From Croceicoccus gelatinilyticus (GTDB lineage Bacteria > Pseudomonadota > Alphaproteobacteria > Sphingomonadales > Sphingomonadaceae), in NCBI RefSeq assembly GCF_018398395.1, contig NZ_JAHCBF010000010.1:1-64000 (forward strand): a stretch of 64,000 nucleotides of DNA, in the 5' to 3' direction. Position numbers and translations under genes: made by a program. The notes under the pieces are model-generated. The model worked only from the letters and a program-made list of their open reading frames with translations. It ran no database searches and was not told the origin of the DNA. Below are positions 24,584 through 32,374 of the stretch, piece by piece (within the stretch, counting starts at the first letter, position 1; each line of letters begins with the position of its first letter).

Positions 24584-25423
24584 TTAGCGCAGCAGCGACA
24601 GGACGCCCTGTGCCGACTGGTTCGCCTGCGACAGCATCGCGGTCGAAGCCTGCGACAGGATCTGGCCCTTGGCGAGAGCGGTCGATTCAGCCGAGTAGTC
24701 GGTGTCTTCGATGCGCGAACGTGCGTCCGACAGGTTGGTCGCGTTGACGCCGAGGTTGTTCACGACGCTTTCGAGACGGTTCTGGGTAGCACCCATGTTC
24801 GCACGGGTCGTCGAGATCGTTGCGATCGCTGCGTCGAAGGTTGCAAGCTCGCTGCCGTCGCCGGCAAGTGCGGTCACGTTGACGGCTGCAGCGGCGGTGA
24901 TCGTCGCATCAGCAGTGAGGTCGGTCGTGAGGTCGAGAACGACGACGTCGGTTGCGTTTGCGCCGGCCTGGATGCTGACGTTGCCGTCGGCAGCTGCGCC
25001 TGCGGTTGCGTCGAACAGGTTCTGGCCGTTGAACTGCGTGTTTGCGAGGACGTCGCCGATCTGGGTCGTCAGCGCGGTCATCTCGGCCTGGATGTTGGTC
25101 AGGTCACCGCCCGAGTACGAGCCGTTCGAGGCCTGTACGGTCAGTTCGCGCTGGCGCTGCAGCATGTTGGTGACTTCGTTGAGCGCACCTTCAGCGGTCT
25201 GGGCCATCGAGATGCCGTCGTTGGCGTTGCGGATGCCCTGGTTCATGCCGCGGATCTGCGAAGTCATGCTCGTGGCGATCGCGAGGCCGGCTGCGTCGTC
25301 CTTGGCGCTGTTGATGCGCTTGCCGGTCGAGAGGCGTTCCATGGCAGTGCCGAGCTGGCGGTTGGCGCTGATGCTGGCGTTCGATGCCTTGAGTGCGCCG
25401 ATGTTGGTGTTGATAACGGACAT
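24584..25423 (-). CDS. fliC: Flagellin
   Basis: This is the only flagellin gene in the window. The 279-residue protein has the conserved N-terminal D0/D1 domain ([36 protein letters not shown]) and C-terminal half ([19 protein letters not shown] and the end [15 protein letters not shown]). The central variable part is only about 100 residues, so the filament surface is small and the D2/D3 domains are largely missing. It is transcribed on its own against the surrounding operons. The start ATG follows CAGGAG. It is probably under FliA and chaperoned by FliS. Confidence 0.97.
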   Translation of the reverse strand: MSVINTNIGALKASNASISANRQLGTAMERLSTGKRINSAKDDAAGLAIATSMTSQIRGMNQGIRNANDGISMAQTAEGALNEVTNMLQRQRELTVQASNGSYSGGDLTNIQAEMTALTTQIGDVLANTQFNGQNLFDATAGAAADGNVSIQAGANATDVVVLDLTTDLTADATITAAAAVNVTALAGDGSELATFDAAIATISTTRANMGATQNRLESVVNNLGVNATNLSDARSRIEDTDYSAESTALAKGQILSQASTAMLSQANQSAQGVLSLLR

Positions 25424-25560
25424 TCGAGAAACTCCTGGTATGATCTTTGAGGTCAGGCCAAGCGCATAAGGATGCTCAGCTGCCAGGAGCTAAAGCGGCC
25501 GCTTTCAGCCAGCTTTAAGGGGCGCCCTCAAAAAAATTTTTCGGATGGGAAGCGGAAAGC
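25424..25560 (-). promoter_or_regulatory. Flagellin upstream region with possible promoter elements
   Basis: No sigma-54 site is seen. On the minus strand, TAAAG near 25520 followed at sigma-28-like distance by GCCGCTTT near 25500 is a weak FliA-type candidate. Two looser copies of the CATCC element also occur (25464-25475 and 25537-25548), along with an A/T run at 25531-25541. Which of these is the true promoter cannot be settled by eye. Confidence 0.35.
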
Positions 25561-25609
25561 TCCCCAATGATACGAAAGTTTGAGGATGGGTCTTTGTTTT
25601 GCTGCAGGT

Positions 25610-25621
25610 GCATCCTAAAAC
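25610..25621 (+). promoter_or_regulatory. CATCC-TAnAA promoter element of the sigma-54 activator gene
   Basis: The sequence GCATCCTAAAAC lies 34-45 bp upstream of the TTG start of the activator gene. Expression of the flagellar activator from a non-sigma-54 promoter would fit a hierarchy in which it is made first. Confidence 0.45.
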
Positions 25622-25654
25622 CAGAACCGGACACTCATTCAAAGGGGGGAACCT

Positions 25655-26959
25655 TTGTTACCGGTTCACTTTACCCAGGCTGCGCTGGCCAATCATGGCG
25701 CGCTAATTCAGCGAATTTCCTCGATTATCTCGATCACGCTGGATGGCCAGAACGTTTTCGTTCGCTGCGCTGGCGAAGACGCATCTCCTCCGCCCAAGTG
25801 CCATTGCGTTGAGCTCGAAAGCGGCGACGCCGATGCTCTTGTTCGCATTGGCGGCAAACAGACCCTGGTCCGTTATTCGGATCCCAACAGCGAAGTTGCC
25901 CTCGCAACTGCGATGTGTGCGCTGACCGGTCCGAACGATCCGATTGCTGGCGATCCCGACAGCCTTGCGGTCTTCGCCCTCGCCCAGCGCCTTGCCAGCA
26001 AGGACATTCAGGTCCTGATCAATGGGCCGACTGGCACCGGGAAGGAAGTGCTGAGCCGCTTCATTCATTCGCGCAGCGGACGCGCAGACAAGCCGTTCAT
26101 CGCGGTGAACTGTGCTGCCATGCCTGAAACGATGCTCGAGGCCATGCTTTTCGGTCACCAGAAGGGGGCATTTACAGGAGCCAATGCTGCCAGCGAGGGC
26201 TTCATCCGCGCTGCAGACGGCGGCACGCTGCTGCTCGACGAGGTTTCCGAAATGCCGCTCCCGCTGCAGGCGAAGCTTCTGCGCGCCCTTCAGGAGCAGG
26301 AAGTCGTTCCGATCGGCTCGACAAAGCCCGTGAAGGTCGACGTTCGGATCATTGCAGCAGGCAATCGCGATCTGCCGCTGGAAGTGGCCGAAGGCCGCTT
26401 TCGTGAAGACCTCTACTACCGCCTGAACGTTTTCCCGCTGACGCTGGAGCCTCTTGCCGATCGGCCGCGGGATATTGCCCTGCTCGCCCAGGCGATGATC
26501 CTGCGTCATTCGCCCGAGATCGGTGAAGTTCCGGTTCTTGCTGCTGACGCGATCCGAGAGCTTCAAAACCATGATTGGCCGGGCAACGTGCGCGAGCTCG
26601 AAAACGTTCTGCGCCGCGCTCTCATTCTTTCGAATGGCAGCATGACGATTACCGCCGAGCACATCATGCATCATCGCGCTCCAGCTCGTGTGGAGCGTTC
26701 GTCAGAACGCCAGACCACGGGCCAGGTCATACCATTCAAGCAGTCGGGCGACCGTCAGCTCGATCTGTCCTCTGCAAAGAAGGAGATCGAGAAGCAGGCC
26801 ATCATCAGCGCGCTGGCCAGCAATGACGGCAATCGGTCCCAGACTGCCAGAGACCTCAACATGTCGGAGCGCACATTGCGCTACCGCCTCAAGGATCTTC
26901 GCGATTCCGGGGTGGACGTCGATATTTATAGCAGCGGAGACGCTCAGTGTCGCCAGTAG
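25655..26959 (+). CDS. Sigma-54-dependent flagellar activator resembling FlbD
   Basis: This 434-residue AAA+ enhancer-binding protein should activate the sigma-54 flagellar promoters. It has a Walker A motif GPTGTGKE (near residue 122), the sigma-54 contact loop GAFTGA (near 170), LLLDEVSEMP (Walker B), WPGNVRELEN and a C-terminal Fis-type helix-turn-helix (NRSQTARDLNMSERTLRYRL). The first 100 residues do not show a receiver domain with a conserved phospho-aspartate. The start is TTG with a GGGGGG ribosome site. It overlaps fliE, so it leads the fliEFGHIJ operon, as regulators of the FlbD type often sit among flagellar genes. Confidence 0.88.
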   Translation: MLPVHFTQAALANHGALIQRISSIISITLDGQNVFVRCAGEDASPPPKCHCVELESGDADALVRIGGKQTLVRYSDPNSEVALATAMCALTGPNDPIAGDPDSLAVFALAQRLASKDIQVLINGPTGTGKEVLSRFIHSRSGRADKPFIAVNCAAMPETMLEAMLFGHQKGAFTGANAASEGFIRAADGGTLLLDEVSEMPLPLQAKLLRALQEQEVVPIGSTKPVKVDVRIIAAGNRDLPLEVAEGRFREDLYYRLNVFPLTLEPLADRPRDIALLAQAMILRHSPEIGEVPVLAADAIRELQNHDWPGNVRELENVLRRALILSNGSMTITAEHIMHHRAPARVERSSERQTTGQVIPFKQSGDRQLDLSSAKKEIEKQAIISALASNDGNRSQTARDLNMSERTLRYRLKDLRDSGVDVDIYSSGDAQCRQ

Positions 26960-27312
26960 GCAACGTAGGGACGCCGTCGAGCGTCCAGGATATTCTCAAT
27001 TTGCGCAACCAGATCATCGCGCAGTCCCCTGCCCTCCAGCAGATCCATTCGCCTGAAGGCGCCGACCAGGTTCGCAAGGCGGCAGGTCCGGCCCAAGGCT
27101 TTGAGGATACGCTCCGCGGCCTGATGTCGTCGGTCAATGAGACCCAGCACAGGTCCGAGGCTGTGACCGATGCCTATCAGCGCGGTGAAATCACCGACGT
27201 CGCCAAGGTAATGCTTGCGCGACAGGAAAGTGGCATTGCGTTCGAAGCGACACTCCAGACCCGGAACAAGCTCCTGAATGCGTATCAGGAAATCATGAGG
27301 ATGGGGGTCTGA
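26947..27312 (+). CDS. fliE: Hook-basal body protein FliE
   Basis: FliE links the MS ring to the rod. The 121-residue protein ends with the family pattern GEITDVAKVMLARQESGIAF followed by the RNKLLNAYQEIMRM helix. The N-terminal 60 residues are variable. The start is GTG at 26947, inside the end of the activator gene by 13 bp. fliF follows after 3 bp. Confidence 0.9.
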   Translation: MSPVGNVGTPSSVQDILNLRNQIIAQSPALQQIHSPEGADQVRKAAGPAQGFEDTLRGLMSSVNETQHRSEAVTDAYQRGEITDVAKVMLARQESGIAFEATLQTRNKLLNAYQEIMRMGV

Positions 27313-27315
27313 TAA

Positions 27316-28989
27316 ATGGCTGAAGTCCTCCCTCCCGCAGCGGCTCCCCGAAGCGGCCTGTCAGTAGCCGCCCCGCTCTTTGATCGGGACGGCGGCCCCG
27401 TGCTGACGCGTATTCGGTCTTTCACTGCGCAAGAGCCGGTAAAAAAGCTCATGCCAGCCTTCGTCGCATTGGCGACGGTGGGTCTGGCTGCGCTCGCATG
27501 GGCGCAGCTTTCTCCTTCTCCCCAGAGAATGCTCTATTCCGACATCAACGATGCAGATCGGGCCTCTGTGACCCAGTTGCTCGATAGCCAGGGCATCAAC
27601 TGGAATATCGATAATGCGACCGGCGTCCTGACGGTCGACGAGGAAGATTTCTACAAGGCCCGCATGCTGGCTGCGACGGATACATCCATCGGCGCACCGG
27701 AGAGCGGCCTCGACATGCTCGATTCCCTTCCGCTTGGTGCATCCAAGACAATGGAAGGCGAGCGGCTGCGCATTGCGCGTGAGCGCGAGCTCCAGATGAC
27801 CATTGGTGAGATCGATGGTGTCGAATCCGTGCGCGTTCATCTGGCCGAAGCCGAGCGTTCGGCATTCGTTCGTGAGAACACCCCGCCGTCTGCTTCGGTC
27901 ATGGTGCGTCTTGCGCGCGGACACCAGCTTTCGGATTCGCAAGTCCGTGCGGTCGTGAACCTGGTTGCAGCGTCGGTCCCCGGAATGTCGGTCGACGCCG
28001 TTCGTGTCGCTGACCAACAAGGCCGCCTACTGTCCGATCCGGTCCAGAAGCAGGATGATAGGCTCGACCTTCAGGCGCGCATCGAAGAAAAGCTTCGCGG
28101 GCAGTTGTCGCATCTCCTGACGCCGATGTTTGGCGCCGGTAATTTCACGACCGAGATCCAGGCAGAGCTGGACATGGACGAGGTCACTCGGGCGAGCGAG
28201 AGCTACGACAAGGATGGCGCTCTGCGCACCGAGAACGTCGTGAAGAGCCAGTCGACCAATTCGGGCAATGCGCAAGGCATCCCGGGCGCTGTTTCCAATA
28301 CGCCTCCGCCGGCCGCGAATGCCGAAGAACGCGCGCCCGAAGGCGGCGAGACGCGGCAGGGCGGCGAAGGCGCAAATGAAAGCAGTGCCAGCCGCACGTA
28401 TGAACTGGGACGTGAGGTTTCGGTCGCGAACACGACGCCGGGCGATCTTAAGCGCCTCTCGGTCGCGGTCGCAGTGAGCGATGCTGCCCTGAAAGGCGCG
28501 TCGGCTCAGGAACTCGAGAGCATCAAGGCCCTTATCAGTTCGGCTGTAGGTGTGAACGTCGATCGCGGCGACCAGGTCACGGTGATTGCCCGTTCTTTCG
28601 AGCCGGTCGAGCCGGTCGTGACAGCATTCTATGAAGAGCCGTGGTTTGCGCGCCTCCTTCGCATTGGTGGCGGCTTTCTCGTCGCATTGCTGATCGTCCT
28701 GTTCGGTCTCCGTCCGCTGCTGAAGAGCCTGCGCAAAAAGTCCGAGGATAATGGCAAGGACGAGGTCATTCACATCGAAGGCAAGGCTGCGCCGGTTGTC
28801 GAGGGCCCCAAAACGGAAGCTGAAAGCAAGGCTTTGCTCCTGATGGAGGAAGCCTCAAAGCGCGATGACCTCAACAAGAAGGTCGCGCTAGCTCGCGAGC
28901 TGATTGAAGAGAAGCCGGCGGATGCGCTCGCGGCCTTGCGCGAAATGCTGGGCGATAGTTCGACCAAACCGCAGCCGGAGGCAAGCTGA
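27316..28989 (+). CDS. fliF: Flagellar MS-ring protein FliF
   Basis: FliF forms the membrane ring that founds the basal body. The 557-residue protein has two membrane segments (near residues 49-66 and 445-465), the YscJ-like ring region (MLYSDINDADRASVTQLL, then LARGHQLSDSQVRAVVNLVA) and a C-terminal FliG-binding tail (VALARELIEEKPADALAALR). Its stop overlaps the fliG start (TGATG). Confidence 0.96.
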   Translation: MAEVLPPAAAPRSGLSVAAPLFDRDGGPVLTRIRSFTAQEPVKKLMPAFVALATVGLAALAWAQLSPSPQRMLYSDINDADRASVTQLLDSQGINWNIDNATGVLTVDEEDFYKARMLAATDTSIGAPESGLDMLDSLPLGASKTMEGERLRIARERELQMTIGEIDGVESVRVHLAEAERSAFVRENTPPSASVMVRLARGHQLSDSQVRAVVNLVAASVPGMSVDAVRVADQQGRLLSDPVQKQDDRLDLQARIEEKLRGQLSHLLTPMFGAGNFTTEIQAELDMDEVTRASESYDKDGALRTENVVKSQSTNSGNAQGIPGAVSNTPPPAANAEERAPEGGETRQGGEGANESSASRTYELGREVSVANTTPGDLKRLSVAVAVSDAALKGASAQELESIKALISSAVGVNVDRGDQVTVIARSFEPVEPVVTAFYEEPWFARLLRIGGGFLVALLIVLFGLRPLLKSLRKKSEDNGKDEVIHIEGKAAPVVEGPKTEAESKALLLMEEASKRDDLNKKVALARELIEEKPADALAALREMLGDSSTKPQPEAS

Positions 28990-30005
28990 TGAACGAGGCA
29001 ATGGCGGCGTCTATCACGGACCCTGCGCTTCGCGCTGCCTTGATGGTCATGATCCTCGACGAAGGCCAAGCTGTCTCGATGCTGGCCAAGCTGGAGCCGG
29101 ATGAGCTTGAGAAGCTCGGAAAGAGCATGTGTGCCCTTCAGGAAGTTGGGGGCCCCGATCTCGATGAGGCGCTTATCAATTTCATCGAGCGGATCGAAAA
29201 GTCACCGATTTCGACGCACGATAACGAAGGCAAGGTTCGAAGGCTCATGACCGTCGCCCATGGCGAGGTGAAAGCCGAGAACATCATGCAGCGTATTCGG
29301 CCCGACAAGGAGCGGACATCCCCGCTCCAGCTTATCCGCTGGCTCAATCCGGCATCGCTCGTGCCCCTTATCAAGGACGAAAACCCGCAGGCGATCGCTG
29401 TATTGATCGCATTCCTCGACCGGCAGGTAGGAGCGATGGTCCTGACTCAGTTGCCACGCGAACTGCAGGGCGAAGTGGTTCGCCGCATCGCATCGCTTGG
29501 TAAGGTTCGTGATGATGCGTTGGTGATCCTTGAAGAGGTGCTCGAACGCCGCATTACCGAACATCATGGCCAGTCCGTGCTGACTGCTGGTGGACCGCGC
29601 GAGGCAGCAGAGCTAATCAACAACGCCGATCGCGATACCGAAAGCCTCGTTATGCCGTCGGTCGAGACTTACAGCCCCGAACTGGCACAGCAGATCCGTG
29701 ACGAGATGTTCACCTTCCGCGACATCCTCAAGCTGGATGTGCGCAACATGGGCATCCTGCTTCGCGATATCGAAAGCGAAATGCTTGTTGTCGCATTGAA
29801 GGCACTGACCGACGAGGAACTGGCTGTGTTCTTCGCTGCAATGTCTGATCGTGCGGCCGAAGGCTTGCGCGACGAGATGGAAGAGCGTCAGCGCGTGCGT
29901 CTCTCGGAGGTCGAGGAAGCACGCCGCCAGATCGTCATTATTGCGCGCCGCATGGTCGATGATGGCACGCTGGAGACCGGTACGAGCGATGACGAATATG
30001 CTTGA
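28989..30005 (+). CDS. fliG: Flagellar motor switch protein FliG
   Basis: FliG is the rotor protein that contacts MotA. The 338-residue product has the three FliG domains, including the central PGGG/EHPQ-like region in diverged form (KDENPQAIAVLIAFLDRQVG) and the C-terminal torque domain (MFTFRDILKLDVRNMGILLR, then KALTDEELAVFFAAMSDRA). It lies in the standard place between fliF and fliH. Confidence 0.95.
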   Translation: MNEAMAASITDPALRAALMVMILDEGQAVSMLAKLEPDELEKLGKSMCALQEVGGPDLDEALINFIERIEKSPISTHDNEGKVRRLMTVAHGEVKAENIMQRIRPDKERTSPLQLIRWLNPASLVPLIKDENPQAIAVLIAFLDRQVGAMVLTQLPRELQGEVVRRIASLGKVRDDALVILEEVLERRITEHHGQSVLTAGGPREAAELINNADRDTESLVMPSVETYSPELAQQIRDEMFTFRDILKLDVRNMGILLRDIESEMLVVALKALTDEELAVFFAAMSDRAAEGLRDEMEERQRVRLSEVEEARRQIVIIARRMVDDGTLETGTSDDEYA

Positions 30006-30597
30006 GGTGACGCGCTCGCGTAGCGGCTTCGCAGCCCTGCTCGGCGGTAGCTCCGGCTTTCGGGCCAATCCGGTCTATGGCGCTCGGCCCGAGGGTCCAG
30101 ATCAATCCGAGCTTGCTGAGGCTGAGCGCAGAGCCGCAGAAGATCGCGCCTACCAGCGCGGCCTTGCTGACGGCCACAAGGATGCAGCGAGCCTGTCCAG
30201 CAAGCACCTCGAGGACGAACTCGCCGCCAGGGGCGTACTGGGTGAGAATTTTGCCCGGATCGAAGAACGTCTGGCGCTGGAGATGGCCGACAAGTTGCGG
30301 GAAGCCGCCGTCGCCCTGTGCTGCGAGACTTTGGCTCCGGCTGCCATGGATACGGACCTCCTCGAAAAGAGGATCGATAAGGCGATAGAGATGATCGGTC
30401 ACGCCGAACGTCGCGTCCTCAAGGTCAATCCGGCGGATATTCCCTTCATTGCCGAGAGGCTGAAGAGCGAACTCCTTGTGGAAGCCGACGATGCGCTTTC
30501 CCGTGGCTCGCTCCGGATCGAGACGCCCGAGGGCGGCATCGAGGATGGCCCTGACACTTGGCGCAAGGCCATCGAGGAAGCCATTCGCTCGTGCTGA
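29989..30597 (+). CDS. fliH: Flagellar export ATPase regulator FliH
   Basis: FliH binds the FliI ATPase and FliN. The 202-residue protein has an alanine- and charge-rich N-terminal helix with GLADG motifs and a C-terminal FliI-binding domain (ALEMADKLREAAVALCCETL, then ERRVLKVNPADIPFIAERLK). The ATG at 29989 overlaps fliG by 17 bp; a second ATG at 29998 is equally possible. Sequence conservation in this family is weak, and the call leans on position between fliG and fliI. Confidence 0.85.
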   Translation: MTNMLEVTRSRSGFAALLGGSSGFRANPVYGARPEGPDQSELAEAERRAAEDRAYQRGLADGHKDAASLSSKHLEDELAARGVLGENFARIEERLALEMADKLREAAVALCCETLAPAAMDTDLLEKRIDKAIEMIGHAERRVLKVNPADIPFIAERLKSELLVEADDALSRGSLRIETPEGGIEDGPDTWRKAIEEAIRSC

Positions 30598-31913
30598 AAG
30601 CAGTCCTGCCCGGCTCTGATACCAATTCCCTGAACGTCTCCCCCGGTCCTGTCCGGTTCGGGTTTGTTGCAGCTTGCGACAACGGACTGCTCGAGGTGAC
30701 CGGTCTTTCGGTTCCGGTGGGTTGCATCTGCCGGATCGCGCAGGACAACGGACACGTTCTGTCGGCTGAGGTGATCGGTTTTCGCAATGGCCGCACCTTG
30801 ATGATGCTGCTTGGCGACAGTGCCCTCCTTTGCCCTGGATCGCGGGTCTATCCCGAAGGGCGGCCTGGCATGCTTCCGGTCGGCGAGAGCTTTCTTGGCC
30901 GCTCCGTAGATGGGGCGGGCCTGCCAATCGATGGCGGTCCCGCAATTCGCTGCGATGCCTATTGGCCGTCGGGCGGAGTTCGAACCGGTGCGCTCGATCG
31001 CAGCACTGTGACGATACCGTTCGATTGCGGCGTCAGGCCGATCAACGCCGTTACGACGCTTGGGGTCGGGCAGCGTGTCGGCATTATGGCCGGATCAGGC
31101 GTCGGCAAGTCGGTCCTGATCGACATGATCGCGCATGGGGCGAAAGCCGATATCGTCATTTTTGCCCTTATTGGCGAGCGTGCACGCGAAGTCTCCGGCT
31201 TCGTCGAGCGGCATATGCAGTCGGGGCGAGGTGCGAATGCAATTACCGTTGCAGTTCCCGCCGACCATGCGCCCAATCTTCGACTGCGCGGCGCCCAGCT
31301 TGCGATTTCGCTGGCCGAATATTTCCGGTGGCAGGGCAAGAGGGTGCTTCTGGTGATGGACAGCCTGACCCGCGTAGCGCACGCCGCTCGTGAAATCGGC
31401 TTACTGTTTGGCGAGCCGGGCTCTGCGCGTGGCTATCCGCCGTCCGCGCTTGCCGTGCTCAACAAGCTGGTGGAACGCGCCGGCAATAGCGCGGAAAGCG
31501 GTGGCTCGATCACGGGGATCTATACGGTCCTTGCCGATGGTGATGACGAGAACGATCCTGTCGTCGATACGGCTCGCGCAATCCTCGATGGCCACATCGT
31601 CCTGTCGAGAGACCTTGCCCAGCGCGGGCAGTATCCTGCGATTGACATTGGCGCCTCGCTCAGTCGCGTCATGTCGGACGTTGCCACCAAGGAGCACAAC
31701 GCGAACGCGAGAAAGCTGCGAGCTCTTTGCGCAAGCTACGAGGCCAATCGGGATCTGGTCCTGATGGGGGCGTACCGTGCAGGAGCAGACCAGCAACTCG
31801 ACCTGGCCATGGCCATGCAGCCTTCGATATCGGCCTTCCTCGGCCAATCCGTGGACGAGCGGGTCACTATGTCTGAGAGCATCGAGCAGCTTACTGGTCT
31901 CCTCGGAGCGTAA
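30591..31913 (+). CDS. fliI: Flagellar export ATPase FliI
   Basis: FliI hydrolyses ATP to prepare export substrates. The 440-residue protein has a Walker A motif (GIMAGSGVGKSVLID), the ALIGERAREV segment, Walker B (RVLLVMDSLTRVAHA) and the GEPGSARGYPPSALAVLNKL motif shared with F1-ATPase beta-type export ATPases. The start is GTG at 30591, overlapping the fliH stop by 7 bp; a longer extension into fliH is rejected. Confidence 0.96.
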   Translation: MLKAVLPGSDTNSLNVSPGPVRFGFVAACDNGLLEVTGLSVPVGCICRIAQDNGHVLSAEVIGFRNGRTLMMLLGDSALLCPGSRVYPEGRPGMLPVGESFLGRSVDGAGLPIDGGPAIRCDAYWPSGGVRTGALDRSTVTIPFDCGVRPINAVTTLGVGQRVGIMAGSGVGKSVLIDMIAHGAKADIVIFALIGERAREVSGFVERHMQSGRGANAITVAVPADHAPNLRLRGAQLAISLAEYFRWQGKRVLLVMDSLTRVAHAAREIGLLFGEPGSARGYPPSALAVLNKLVERAGNSAESGGSITGIYTVLADGDDENDPVVDTARAILDGHIVLSRDLAQRGQYPAIDIGASLSRVMSDVATKEHNANARKLRALCASYEANRDLVLMGAYRAGADQQLDLAMAMQPSISAFLGQSVDERVTMSESIEQLTGLLGA

Positions 31914-31915
31914 GC

Positions 31916-32335
31916 ATGAAGGCCGACAAGAGGAAGCTGGAGCGCCTGAAACGGATTGAACGGGTACGTTCGATTTCCAAGCACGTCGCCGCGACCCAAG
32001 CGGCTGCTGCTGAGGGTACGCTTGGCCAGCTCCTCTCGCTACGTGATCGCACGCGCACGATTGCTGGTAGCTATGACCCGCAAGGTCTTTGCGTCCAGGG
32101 TGGTGATCTGCGGGTCCTCGGGAGCTTCCTTGGCGGGATGCACCGGCTCACCCAGCAGACAGAAGACGATATCGTCACTGCTCGCAGTGTCGCCGATGCG
32201 CGGCAGGCCGACCTTGTATCGGCCGAGAAGCGGCAATCAGTCGTGACAGACAAGATCGATGAAGTCGTTCGCGGGCTTCGCAAGGAAAAAGCCGAGCCGG
32301 CACCGCCGCGGCGCAAGAACTGGCACGGTTCTTGA
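31916..32335 (+). CDS. fliJ: Flagellar export protein FliJ (predicted)
   Basis: This 139-residue, highly charged and helical protein lies directly after fliI, the fixed place of fliJ. Basic N-terminus (KADKRKLERLKRIERVRSIS) and coiled-coil composition fit FliJ, a general chaperone that engages FlhA and FliI. Sequence conservation is low in this family. Its 3' end carries a sigma-54-like sequence that may serve fliK. Confidence 0.75.
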   Translation: MKADKRKLERLKRIERVRSISKHVAATQAAAAEGTLGQLLSLRDRTRTIAGSYDPQGLCVQGGDLRVLGSFLGGMHRLTQQTEDDIVTARSVADARQADLVSAEKRQSVVTDKIDEVVRGLRKEKAEPAPPRRKNWHGS

Positions 32336-32336
32336 A
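32321..32336 (+). promoter_or_regulatory. Possible sigma-54 promoter of the fliK operon
   Basis: The sequence TGGCACG-GTTC-TTGAA has a perfect -24 element and correct spacing, but the -12 element lacks the usual GC dinucleotide. It ends about 38 bp before the fliK ATG. Two CGGCAA-N4-TTGCCG palindromes lie about 255-365 bp downstream inside fliK, which raises its credibility. Confidence 0.45.
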
Positions 32337-32374
32337 ACTGACAGGGCGACATTCCGAATTGCGCGAGTTGCCCG

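Noticed and set aside
24476-25469. Long plus-strand open frames opposite flagellin
   Set aside because: They mirror the flagellin codons; the flagellin reading is unquestionable.
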